From Liolophura sinensis (Eukaryota; Mollusca; Polyplacophora; Chitonida; Chitonidae): 64,000 bases of DNA. The translations under genes were made by a program, and so were the position numbers. Location of the stretch: positions 18,153,717 to 18,217,716 of the forward strand of contig NC_088305.1 in NCBI RefSeq assembly GCF_032854445.1, in the 5' to 3' direction. Positions 39,655-51,312 of the stretch are shown one piece after another (the stretch's first letter is position 1; every line of letters starts with the position of its first letter). Below the pieces are notes generated by a model that was not told where the DNA came from, made no database searches, and saw nothing but the letters and a program-made list of their open reading frames with translations.

Positions 39655-40263
39655 TTATGGACGGTGGCTGTGCATCTTTCGCTTGGTATTCAAAGGACAG
39701 TACTTCAAGGTGTGGGCCATGTCTCCAAAGCTGCTGCAGATCGGGCAGGTGTATCGTCGGAGAATGGGACAAGTTACTTTTCCGGAGTCGTCTTTTAGCA
39801 CGTGGCTGCCATACACTGACAAGGGTTCTCCGTTGTTCTTGCAGAATACGCAGTGCCGTGAGACGCCGTTGACCCTGTTGTGAAGAAAACATGCGGTGGC
39901 CTTGGTGCGATATTGGTCATGATGGGGCAGGTGGCGCCCAGAAGGATTGCTTCGCATTTTAATCTGGAACATGTCGTATTCGTCCAGCGCATGATCTGTC
40001 CCATTGGTGTAAAAGTCGTACCACTCTATGGATCGGACATAGTCTAAATGGTATTCCGGTACTGTAGACAGGCACAGAGCGTCTGGATTTAACTGCCACT
40101 CACCGCAACAGTCAGAGGACGACGAGCTTGAAAAGGAGGAATTGTGTTGAGACTGCGGGCTCACTTGCCTTGAGGATACACTGTGTTGGGACATAGCCAT
40201 AATGCTTTCCGCTAGGGCAGAGGTGAGTTGCTGATACATGTTTACAAGTAAACTGGCTGGCAT
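39655..40263 (-). CDS. nanos: Nanos copy 26, long form type D variant (202 aa)
   Basis: Type D (Ala41, Phe158) with Lys141, like the body of chimeric copy 11. TATA box at 40309-40316. It is the last fully open copy before the decayed border. Its upstream spacer already has private substitutions near 40,558 and 40,579. Confidence 0.93.
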   Translation of the reverse strand: MPASLLVNMYQQLTSALAESIMAMSQHSVSSRQVSPQSQHNSSFSSSSSSDCCGEWQLNPDALCLSTVPEYHLDYVRSIEWYDFYTNGTDHALDEYDMFQIKMRSNPSGRHLPHHDQYRTKATACFLHNRVNGVSRHCVFCKNNGEPLSVYGSHVLKDDSGKVTCPILRRYTCPICSSFGDMAHTLKYCPLNTKRKMHSHRP

Positions 40264-41330
40264 TGACTGTTGGACAGAAGTTATGAGTATCCGTGTGAAA
40301 TCAGCATGTATTTATATGGTAGCTGTGCATTGTTCTCAGTAGGGGATAGCTTAAGAAAGTATAACTCATCAACTGTGGTGATGTTTAGTAATTGTTGGTC
40401 TGTGAGAATGTCTTCTCATCAGGAGGGCAGTCTGGATGGCTTCAGACGGATTACGCCCCCTGTCATATGTTGATAGCAATCTTGTTACATGGAGATAGCC
40501 GGTAAATAAGCGGCATGCCGTTTGATATGTGTCTATGAGAAGGGATTGGCCACTCCGATAGCTTGTGTACGTGTGCACGCGATAAAGAATCCGAACCATG
40601 AATGTGGAATTTGAAGTTTTTCTTTTCAATATTATTCCATTAAAGTTGCCCAGAAATTGTATTTTTCTTGTACGTGTTAGGTGTTGAATTAATGAGGAAT
40701 GCTAAAGCTACCGAGTCTGTGATTCTGTTTGAAGAAAGGTTTCTTTTGAAAAAATGTTTAAATGTCATTTATATTTCTTGTAGATTACAATAAAGAAAGT
40801 ATTAGGCCTCATACCTTTTTTCTGTCCCTGAGATAGTCTCGTAGCGCCATGTTGTCAAGTTCTCTTTACAACTTACTTTGCGAAGAGATGTGAGTAAAAA
40901 TAGAATAAAGGAAAGAGAATCAAATGGGTGTTTATAAAATAAATAAGGGAATTTTGTCGTAAATGGATATGAGTGTTGTGAAATTATGCATAAAATATTG
41001 TTCTGTACACACTTTTTAGACAACGAGGTAAAGAATGTGCAGTAATGAAGAAGAAAGAGTATAAGGTGTTAGAATTTTTTTTATATGTAACTGTTTGACG
41101 CAATACCTGTAGAGACGTTCAGGTTTGAATATGTCGGACTAGTTATATGCTGGATAATAATGAAAGCTGGTATTATTGTTGAGCAAGTCTAAGTGTCAAA
41201 GAGGAGTTTGTTGTTTTCATTCAATGCGTTTTATTTTCTCACTTGGTAACATCGAATAAGGAAGAATGGTGATATGTTCTCTTTAGCACTCAAAGAAATA
41301 GCACAATATGTATGTTTAAGTTAGCACAAG

Positions 41331-41938
41331 TTATGGACGGTGGCTGTGCATCTTTCGCTTGGTATTCAAAGGACAGTACTTCAAGGTGTGGGCCATGTCT
41401 CCAGAGCTGCTGCAGATGGGGCAGGTGTATCGTCGGAGAATGGGACAAGTTACTCTTCCGGAGTCGTCTTTTAGCACGTGGCTGCCATACACTGACAAGG
41501 GTTCTCCGTTGTTCTTGCAGAATACGCAGTGCCGTGAGACGCCGTTGACCCTGTTGTGAAGAAAACATGCGGTGGCCTTGGTGCGATATTGGTTATGATG
41601 GGCAGGTGGTGCCCAGAAGGATTGCTTCGCATTCTAATCTGGAACATGTCGTATTCGTCCAGCGCATGATCTGTCCCATTGGTGTAAAAGTCGTACCACT
41701 CTATTGATCGGACATAGTCTAAATGGTATTCCGGTACTGTAGACAGGCACAGAACGTCTGGATTTAACTGCCACTCATCGCAACAGTCAGAGGACGACGA
41801 GCTTGAAAAGGAGGAATTGTGTTGGGACTGCGGGCTCACTTGCCTTGAGGATACACTGTGTTGGGACATAGCCATAACGCTTTCCGCTAGGGCAGAGGTG
41901 AGTTGCTGATACATGTTTACAAGTAAACTGGCTGGCAT
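41331..41938 (-). pseudogene. nanos: Nanos copy 27, long form broken by a 1-bp frameshift
   Basis: The 202-aa start and first third are readable, but one G is missing from a GGGG run at about 41,600. The frame then runs into a different tail, a 155-residue product without zinc fingers ending at 41,471. The original finger-coding sequence is still present at 41331-41598 in the other frame. Extra substitutions include Gly33Asp, Lys81Arg and Arg89His. The TATA octamer at 41984-41991 is also mutated, so both promoter and frame are damaged. The poly(A) signal (41230-41235) is kept. Confidence 0.9.
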
Positions 41939-41983
41939 TGACTGTTGGACAGAAGTTATGAGTATCCGTGTGAAATCAGCATG

Positions 41984-41991
41984 TATTTCTA
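41984..41991 (-). promoter_or_regulatory. Mutated TATA box of nanos copy 27
   Basis: At the position where the 13 open long copies have TATAAATA, the minus strand reads TAGAAATA. The change coincides with the only long copy whose frame is broken by a 1-bp indel. Confidence 0.6.
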
Positions 41992-43008
41992 TGGTAGCTG
42001 TGCATTGTTCTCAGTAGGGGATAGCTTAAGAAAGTATAACTCATCAACTGTGGTGATGTTTAGTAATTGTTGGTCTGTGAGAATGTCTTCTCATCAGGAG
42101 GGCAGTCTGGATGGCTTCAGACGGATTACGCCCCCTGTCATATGTTGATAGCAATCTTGTTACATGGAGATAGCCGGTAAATTAGCGGCATGCCGTTTGA
42201 TATGTGTCTATGAGAAGGGATTGGCCACTCCGTTAGCTTGTGTACGTGTGCACTCGATAAAGAATCCGAACCATGAATGTGGAATTTGAAGTTTTTCTTT
42301 TCAATATTATTCCATTAAAGTTGCCCAGAAATTGTATTTTTCTTGTACGTGTTAGGTGTTGAATTAATGAGGAATGCTAAAGCTACCGAGTCTGTGATTC
42401 TGTTTGAAGGAAGGTTTCTTTTGAAAAAATGTTTAAATATCATTTATATTTCTTGTAGATTACAATAAAGAAAGTATTAGGCCTCATACATTTTTTCTGT
42501 CCCTGAGATAGTCTCGTAGGGCCATGTTGTCAAGTTCTCTTTACAACTTACTTTGCGAAGAGATGTGAGTAAAAATAGAATAAAGGAAAGAGAATCAAAT
42601 GGGTGTTTATCAAATAAATAAGGGAATTTTGTCGTAAATGGATATGAGTGTTGTGAAATTATGCATAAAATATAGTTCTGTACACACTTTTTAGACAACG
42701 AAGTAAAGATTGTGCAATAATGAAGAAGAAAGAGTATAAAGTGTTAGAATTTTTTGTTATATGTAACTGTTTGACGCAATACCTGTAGAGACGTTCAGGT
42801 TTGAATGTGTCGGACTAGTTATATGCTGGATAGTAATGAAAGCTGGTATTATTGTTGAGCAAGTCTAAGAGTCAAAGAGTTTGTTGTATTCATTTAATGC
42901 GTTTTTTTTCTCACTTGGTAACATTGAATAAGGTTAAGGAAGAATGGTGATATGTTTTCTTTAGCACTCAAAGAAATAGCACAATATGTATGGTTAAGCT
43001 AGGACAAG

Positions 43009-43506
43009 TTATGGACGGTGGCTGTGCATCTTTCGCTCGGTATTCAAAGGACAGTACTTCAAGGTGTGGGCCATGTCTCCAGAGCTGCTGCAGATCGGGC
43101 AGGTGTATCGTCGGAGAATGGGACAAGTTACTCTTCCGGAGTCGTCTTTTAGCACGTGGCTGCCATACACTGACAAGGGTTCTCCGTTGTTCTTGCAGAA
43201 TACGCAGTGCCGTGAGACGCCGTTGACCCTGTTGTGAAGAAAACATGCGGTGGCCTTGGTGCAATATTGGTCATGATGGGGCAGGTGGGGCCCAGAAGGA
43301 TTGCTTCGCATTCTAATCTGGAACATGTCGTATTCGTCCAGCGCATGATCTGTCCCATTGGTGTAAAGGTCGTACCACTCTATTGATCGGACATAGTCTA
43401 AATGGTATTCCGGTACTGTAGACTGTGTTGGGACATAGCCATAATGCTTTCCGCTAGGGCAGAGGTGAGTTGCTGATACATGTTTACAAGTAAACTGGCT
43501 GGCATT
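43009..43506 (-). pseudogene. nanos: Nanos copy 28, truncated relic at the array border
   Basis: Both ends of a long-form gene are recognisable, but 112 bp (from about codon 7 to codon 44 in MAMSQ numbering) are missing. This shifts the frame; the join near 43,424 has a 2-bp AC overlap. A 105-codon open segment (43009-43326) still encodes both zinc fingers with all eight ligands. A further deletion of about 175 bp just upstream removed the TATA region, and the poly(A) signal downstream is mutated. It therefore looks dead. Confidence 0.88.
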
Positions 43507-43558
43507 GACTTTTGGACAGAAGTTATGAGTCAGATGTTGATAGCAATCTTGTTACATG

Positions 43559-45205
43559 AAGTTTTGTTCAGCACTGAAATAGCACATCATTAGTTCTTGA
43601 TGTAAGCAAATCGAGAAATTGCACACATTAACATAGAATATATGTGTAATTTCTCCCTTTATCGATTAGTTCTGTGTGTTTCCTGACGGAAAACTTGGTA
43701 TGATATCGTAATAATTCAAAAATGTCTTTTTTTTACGACATAAATTTTTTTTTGTTTATTTATGGGATTGTACGATGGTCCGCTAGTGATTATGAGTTTC
43801 CCCAAACGGCGTGAACTGTTTTCCCCCATCACTACAACTCTGACCTACGTCGTGTTAGGAAAATATTATTAGGAACGGCGCAAAACACAAAATAATTAAA
43901 GAAATGAATCTTTGATTTATAACAATGTTGACCATTTTATACTGACACATGTAGGCCTACACCAAAAACAATAAAACAGTAACACTCATGAAACACATGA
44001 AACTAAACATAAGATATTTCCGAAGGCAATAAGGGCAAACCCATGGCAGGCCCCGAAAGACTACAGAAAAGGATCTTGTATACCAAGAATACTAAGTAAA
44101 ATGTCATTCCCTGCTGTTGGAGTTTTGTTTTGAAGTATTACACCAACGTATGTAGATGTTATTGAAAAATGACAGTGAGGTGTACATTTTTGAACGTGAA
44201 TAGAGAAAAGGAAGATTTTTTTTGGATATTTTTGTAATCTGGTTTCTGTGAGATTGTGGCTTTACTCCAAAACTCGTTTACTCTTGGTAATTTATTTTGG
44301 CACTCGTGAATGAAGGAGCATGTAGACATCCGCCGCCATTATAGTATCGTTGCAAGCATTACACATAAGGTAAACATAAACCGAAAAACAACGAAGTAAT
44401 TTTTCAAAATTAGGACCAATTTTTGCTGTGTTACATGTGTTACCTCTATGACTGTTATCCATCACACACAAGATCAAGACGTCGGCAAAAGGCAAAGCTA
44501 TTGAAAGATTTAGCCCAAGCAAAGCGAGTCAACTAGACGGCCCATTGCCCACATGTGCAATACGAAAGATCATAAGTATTGAAGGAATGACATTATTAGA
44601 AGTACAGCATAGAGAGTAAAACCAGAGCAGCAATAGTAGTGTGATAGCTGGGAAATCATCCATTTAAATTTACCTCAGCCAGGATTTTATTTTGACTATT
44701 CATGATGTAGGTGCAAAAAACGGCAACAAATTACAAGTTAGCTGAAGCAAAATTGTGTGAAGCAAAATTATGTTTAAAAAAATACAAAAAACAGTGTTAA
44801 TTCCATTATCAAACGTCACTGGTATACAAGCACTTTTATTAAAAAAAATAAAAATGCAAAATATATTTACAGTACAAAATTATATGTTGAGGTATATTAA
44901 AATTCCCCATTAGGAGATATTTATACATTAAGAGATAAACTATATTGTACTGGGGGTCATCTTCCTTATCCTCGGCCTCTCTGCTCGGCGAATTCCAGGT
45001 AGACCTAGTTCTGCTCAGTTCCTGGTTTCTCCAAATATTAAAGAAATAAAGTTTGAGATGATTTTATTGTACTAAACAGCACGGTCTTCTTCTGTACACC
45101 ACTGAAAGCCTTTATTTGAATTTCAGTGAAAGTCATATACGGGTGGTCAATCAGTTCATATATTGAGTTTTCCTCAGCGCACACATCTTATTTAACCAAT
45201 CTAAT
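43559..45205. other. Array flank without recognisable gene
   Basis: AT-rich, with several poly-A/poly-T stretches and no recognisable exon. A 76-codon minus-strand open stretch at 44292-44522 matches no family I know. A short piece at 43,570-43,586 resembles the nanos 3' flank with a 4-bp gap and may be a relic of a further unit. Confidence 0.6.
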
Positions 45206-48200
45206 GTAACTCGCACGTTAAAGCTATGTAACTGTGTGAAGTAACTTACAGGAGAAAACTAGGTAACAGTCTGAAGTAACTCACAGGTAAAAACTGGGTA
45301 ACGGTCTGAAGTAAATTACAGGTGAAAACTGGGTAACGGTGTAAAGTAATTCACAGGTGAAAACAAGGTAACCGTCTAAAGTAACTCACAAATGAAAACT
45401 GGGTAAGGCTCTGCGGTAACTCACAGCTGAAAATTAAATAAAAGTAAGGAGTAACTCACAGGTGAAAACTAGATAACGGTAAGAAGTAACGCACAGGTGA
45501 AAAACTAGGAAACGGTGTGAAGTAACTTAAAACTGAATACTGGGAAAGTGTCTGATTTAACTCAGAGGTGAAAGCTAAGTAACGGTGTGAAGTAACTCAC
45601 AGGTTAAAACGAGATAACGGTCTGAAGTAACCCACAGGTGAAAACTATGTAACGGTTTAAAGTAACTCACAAATAAAAACTGGGTAACACTCTGAAGTAA
45701 CTCACAGGTGAAACTAGATAACGATAAGGAGTAATTCATAGGTGAAAAGTAGACAACGGTGTGAAGTTACATAAAACTGAAAACTGGGTAACGGTTAACC
45801 CACAGGTGAAAGCTAAGTATATGTCTGAAGTAACTAACACGTAAAAGCTAAGTAACTGTGTTAAGTAACTCACAGGTGAAAATGACATAACGGTCTCAAG
45901 TAACTCACAGGTGAAAACGACATAACGGTCTGAAGTAACTCACAGGTGAAAGCTAAGTAACGGTCTGAAGTAACTAACACGTAAAAGCTAAGTAACTGTC
46001 TTAAGTAACTCACAGGTGAAAATGACATAACGGTCTCAAGTAACTCACAGGTGAAAACGACATAACGGTCTGAAGTAACTCACAGGTGAAAACGACATAA
46101 CGGTCTCAAGTAACTCACAGGTGAAAACGACATAACGGTCTCAAGTAACTCACAGGTAAAAACGACATAACGGTCTGAAGTAACTCACAGGTGAAAGCTA
46201 AGTAACGGTCTGAAGTAACTAACAGGTAAAAGCTAAGTAACTGTCTTAAGTAACTCACAGGTGAAAATGACATAACGGTCTCAAGTAACTCACAGGTGAA
46301 AACGACATAACGGTCTCAAGTAACTCACACGTGAAAGCTAAGTAACGGTCTGAAGTAACTAACAGGTAAAAGCTAAGTAACAGTCTTAAGTAACTCACAG
46401 GTGAAAACGACATAACGGTCTGAAGTAGCTCACAGGTGAAAACGACATAACGGTCTCAAGTAACTCACAGGTGAAAACGACATAACGGTCTGAAGTAACT
46501 CACAGGTGAAAGCTAAGTAACGGTATGAAGTAACTAACAGGTAAAAGCTAAGTAACTGTGTTAAGTAACTCACAGGTGAAAGCTAAGTAACGGTCTGAAG
46601 TAACTCACAGGTGAAAACGACATAACGGTCTCAAGTAACTCACAGGTGAAAACGACATAACGGTCTGAAGTAACTCACAGGTGAAAACGACATAACGGTC
46701 TCAAGTAACTCACAGGTGAAAACGACATAACGGTCTCAAGTAACTCACAGGTGAAAGCTAAGTAACGGTCTGAAGTACCTAACAGGTAAAAGCTAAGTAA
46801 CTGTCTTAAGTAACTCACAGGTGAAAATGACATAACGGTCTGAAGTTACTCACAGGTGAAAACGACATAACGGTCTGAAAAATAACTCACAGGTGAAAGC
46901 TAAGTAACGGTCTGAAGTAACTAACAGGTAAAAGCTAAGTAACTGTCTTAAGTAACTCACAGGTGAAAATGACATAACGGTCTGAAGTAACTCACAGGTG
47001 AAAACGACATAACGGTCTCAAGTAACTCACACGTGAAAGCTAAGTAACGGTCTGAAGTAACTAACAGGTAAAAGCTAAGTAACTGTCTTAAGTAACTCAC
47101 AGGTGAAAACGACATAACGGTCTCAAGTAACTCACAGGTGAAAACGACATAACGGTCTGAAGTAACTCACAGGTGAAAACGACATAACGGTCTCAAGTAA
47201 CTCACAGGTGAAAGCTAAGTAACGGTCTGAAGTAACTAACACGTAAAAGCTAAGTAACTGTCTTAAGTAACTCACAGGTGAAAATGACATAACGGTCTCA
47301 AGTAACTCACAGGTGAAAACGACATAACGGTCTCAAGTAACTCACAGGTGAAAACGACATAACGGTCTCAAGTAACTCACAGGAGAAAGCTAAGTAACGG
47401 TCTGAAGTAACTCACAGGTGAAAATGACATAACGGTCTAAAGTAACTCACAGGTGAAAACGACATAACGGTCTGAAGTAACTCACAGGTGAAAACGACAT
47501 AACGGTCTCAAGTAACTCACAGGTGAAAACGACATAACGGTCTCAAGTAACTCACAGGTGAAAACGACATAACGGTCTGAAGTAACTCACAGGTGAAAGC
47601 TAAGTAACGGTCTGAAGTAACTAACACGTAAAAGCTAAGTAACTGTCTTAAGTAACTCACAGGTGAAAATGACATAACGGTCTCAAGTAACTCACAGGTG
47701 AAAACGACATAACGGTCTGAAGTAACTCACAGGTGAAAACGACATAACGGTCTGAAGTTACTCACAGGTGAAAACGACATAACGGTCTCAAGTAACTCAC
47801 AGGTAAAAACGACATAACGGTCTGAAGTAACTCACAGGTGAAAGCTGAGTAACGGTCTGAAGTAACTAACACGTAAAAGCTAAGTAACTGTGTTAAGTAA
47901 CTCACAGGTGAAAATGACATAACGGTCTCAAGTAACTCACAGGTGAAAACGACATAACGGTCTCAAGTAACTCACAGGTGAAAGCTAAGTAACGGTCTGA
48001 AGTAACTAACACGTAAAAGCTAAGTAACTGTCTTAAGTAACTCACAGGTGAAAACGACATAACGGTCTCAAGTAACTCACAGGTGAAAACGACATAACGG
48101 TCTCAAGTAACTCACAGGTGAAAACGACATAACGGTCTCAAGTAACTCACAGGTGAAAGCTAATTAACGGTATGAAGTAACTAACAGGTAAAAGCTAAGT

Positions 48201-51200
48201 AACTGTCTTAAGTAACTCACAGGTGAAAGCTAAGTAACGGTCTGAAGTAACTCACAGGTGAAAACGACATAACGGTCTCAAGTAACTCACAGGTGAAAAC
48301 GACATAACGGTCTGAAGTAACTCACAGGTGAAAACGACATAACGGTCTCAAGTAACTCACACGTGAAAGCTAAGTAACGGTCTGAAGTAACTAACAGGTA
48401 AAAGCTAAGTAACAGTCTTAAGTAACTCACAGGTGAAAACGACATAACGGTCTGAAGTAGCTCACAGGTGAAAACGACATAACGGTCTCAAGTAACTCAC
48501 AGGTGAAAACGACATAACGGTCTGAAGTAACTCACAGGTGAAAGCTAAGTAACGGTATGAAGTAACTAACAGGTAAAAGCTAAGTAACTGTGTTAAGTAA
48601 CTCACAGGTGAAAGCTAAGTAACGGTCTGAAGTAACTCACAGGTGAAAACGACATAACGGTCTCAAGTAACTCACAGGTGAAAACGACATAACGGTCTGA
48701 AGTAACTCACAGGTGAAAACGACATAACGGTCTCAAGTAACTCACAGGTGAAAACGACATAACGGTCTCAAGTAACTCACAGGTGAAAGCTAAGTAACGG
48801 TCTGAAGTACCTAACAGGTAAAAGCTAAGTAACTGTCTTAAGTAACTCACAGGTGAAAATGACATAACGGTCTGAAGTTACTCACAGGTGAAAACGACAT
48901 AACGGTCTGAAAAATAACTCACAGGTGAAAGCTAAGTAACGGTCTGAAGTAACTAACAGGTAAAAGCTAAGTAACTGTCTTAAGTAACTCACAGGTGAAA
49001 ATGACATAACGGTCTGAAGTAACTCACAGGTGAAAACGACATAACGGTCTCAAGTAACTCACACGTGAAAGCTAAGTAACGGTCTGAAGTAACTAACAGG
49101 TAAAAGCTAAGTAACTGTCTTAAGTAACTCACAGGTGAAAACGACATAACGGTCTCAAGTAACTCACAGGTGAAAACGACATAACGGTCTGAAGTAACTC
49201 ACAGGTGAAAACGACATAACGGTCTCAAGTAACTCACAGGTGAAAGCTAAGTAACGGTCTGAAGTAACTAACACGTAAAAGCTAAGTAACTGTCTTAAGT
49301 AACTCACAGGTGAAAATGACATAACGGTCTCAAGTAACTCACAGGTGAAAACGACATAACGGTCTCAAGTAACTCACAGGTGAAAACGACATAACGGTCT
49401 CAAGTAACTCACAGGAGAAAGCTAAGTAACGGTCTGAAGTAACTCACAGGTGAAAATGACATAACGGTCTAAAGTAACTCACAGGTGAAAACGACATAAC
49501 GGTCTGAAGTAACTCACAGGTGAAAACGACATAACGGTCTCAAGTAACTCACAGGTGAAAACGACATAACGGTCTCAAGTAACTCACAGGTGAAAACGAC
49601 ATAACGGTCTGAAGTAACTCACAGGTGAAAGCTAAGTAACGGTCTGAAGTAACTAACACGTAAAAGCTAAGTAACTGTCTTAAGTAACTCACAGGTGAAA
49701 ATGACATAACGGTCTCAAGTAACTCACAGGTGAAAACGACATAACGGTCTGAAGTAACTCACAGGTGAAAACGACATAACGGTCTGAAGTTACTCACAGG
49801 TGAAAACGACATAACGGTCTCAAGTAACTCACAGGTAAAAACGACATAACGGTCTGAAGTAACTCACAGGTGAAAGCTGAGTAACGGTCTGAAGTAACTA
49901 ACAGGTAAAAGCTAAGTAACTGTCTTAAGTAACTCACAGGTGAAAATGACATAACGGTCTCAAGTAACTCACAGGTGAAAACGACATAACGGTCTCAAGT
50001 AACTCACACGTGAAAGCTAAGTAACGGTCTGAAGTAACTAACAGGTAAAAGCTAAGTAACTGTCTTAAGTAACTCACAGGTGAAAACGACATAACGGTCT
50101 GAAGTAACTCACAGGTGAAAACGACATAACGGTCTCAAGTAACTCACAGGTGAAAACGACATAACGGTCTCAAGTAACTCACAGGTGAAAGCTAATTAAC
50201 GGTATGAAGTAACTAACAGGTAAAAGCTAAGTAACTGTCTTAAGTAACTCACAGGTGAAAGCTAAGTAACGGTCTGAAGTAACTCACAGGTGAAAACGAC
50301 ATAACGGTCTCAAGTAACTCACAGGTGAAAACGACATAACGGTCTGAAGTAACTCACAGGTGAAAACGACATAACGGTCTCAAGTAACTCACAGGTGAAA
50401 ACGACATAACGGTCTCAAGTAACTCACAGGTGAAAACAACATAACGGTCTCAAGTAACTCACACGTGAAAGCTAAGTAACGGTCTGAAGTAACTAACAGG
50501 TAAAAGCTAAGTAACTGTCTTAAGTAACTCACAGGTGAAAACGACATAACGGTCTCAAGTAACTCACAGGTGAAAGCTAAGTAACGGTCTGAAGTAACTA
50601 ACAGGTAAAAGCTAAGTAACTGTCTTAAGTAACTCACAGGTGAAAATGAGATAACGGTCTCAAGTAACTCACAGGTGAAAACGACATAACGGTCTGAAAA
50701 ATAACTCACAGGTGAAAGCTAAGTAACGGTCTGAAGTAACTAACAGGTAAAAGCTAAGTAACTGTCTTAAGTAACTCACAGGTGAAAACGACATAACGGT
50801 CTCAAGTAACTCACAGGTGAAAACGACATAACGGTCTGAAGTAACTCACAGGTGAAAGCTAAATAACGGCCTGGAGTAACTTGCAAGTGAAACTAGGTAA
50901 CTTTCTGAAGTAACTCACAGGTGAAAACGACATAACGGTCTGAAGTAACTCACAGGGGAAAAGTAGGTAACGATCTGAAGTAACTCACAGGTGAAAACTA
51001 GGTTACGCTCATAAGTAACTCACAGGTGAAAACTGGGTAACGGTCTGAAGTAACTCACTACTGAAAACTAGGCAACTGTCTGAAGTAATTCACAGGCGAA
51101 AAGTATGCAACGGTCTGAAGTATTTCACAGGTGAAAACTAGATAAAAATCTGAAGAAACTCACATTTGAAATCTAGGTAACGATCTGAAGTAACCCACAG

Positions 51201-51312
51201 GTGAAAGCTAGGTAACAGTCTGGAGTAACTCACAGTTGAGAAGGAGATAACTGTCTGAAGGAACTCGCAAGTGAAAACAAGGTATTGCTTCGAAGTAACT
51301 CACCGGTGAGCA
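45206..51312. repeat. 35-bp minisatellite array (about 170 units)
   Basis: A 35-bp unit (core GTAACTCACAGGTGAAAA followed by CGACATAACGGTCTGA and variants) repeats over 6.1 kb. Spacing is verified, for example CATAACGGTC at 46026 and 46061. The main unit variants carry GACATAACGGTCTC, GCTAAGTAACGGTCTG or GCTAAGTAACTGTCTT. Units at both edges (45,206-45,840 and 50,870-51,312) are divergent and share an AACTGGGTAACGG/AACTAGGTAACGG form that is probably ancestral. Open frames here are only by-products of the period (3 x 35 bp = 35 codons). Confidence 0.97.
46300..50363. repeat. 2,032-bp higher-order duplication within the minisatellite
   Basis: Rare variants recur exactly 2,032 bp apart: AAGTAGCTC at about 46,423/48,455, the extra-A variant at 46,876/48,908, AGGAGAAAGC at 47,381/49,413 and TAATTAACGG at 48,161/50,193. 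This is 58 units plus 2 bp. The two copies run roughly 46,300-48,331 and 48,332-50,363. A third partial, rearranged copy follows (extra-A variant again at 50,695). Confidence 0.9.

Larger units (their letters stand above)
1..43558. repeat. Tandem array of nanos-bearing repeat units (at least 27 units)
   Basis: The same block recurs head to tail with no foreign insertion. Using the constant spacer motif just left of each unit (838, 2355, 4027, 5548, 7065, 8737, 10409, 11930, 13447, 15119, 16639, 18311, 19832, 21349, 23021, 24694, 26214, 27886, 29403, 31075, 32748, 34420, 35941, 37458, 39130, 40802, 42477), successive distances are 1,517, 1,520-1,521 or 1,672-1,675 bp. The size classes differ mainly by one 152-bp segment. 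Units differ at a few percent of sites at most. All genes point to the minus strand. The left end is beyond the window. The right end is at about 43,558, where similarity stops after two increasingly divergent units. Confidence 0.98.

Noticed and set aside
40369-40629. 86-codon minus-strand frame upstream of copy 26
   Set aside because: Open only because of private substitutions in this unit; the other units are interrupted here.
44292-44522. 76-codon minus-strand frame as a gene
   Set aside because: No recognisable domain, no promoter or splice support, in AT-rich flank.
50389-50709. 106-codon repetitive protein in the minisatellite
   Set aside because: A by-product of the 35-bp period (three units give a 35-residue repeat). 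It lacks codon-level conservation and has no start context.
45206-51312. CRISPR array
   Set aside because: Units are directly contiguous at 35 bp, with no unique spacers and no cas genes, in a eukaryotic context.
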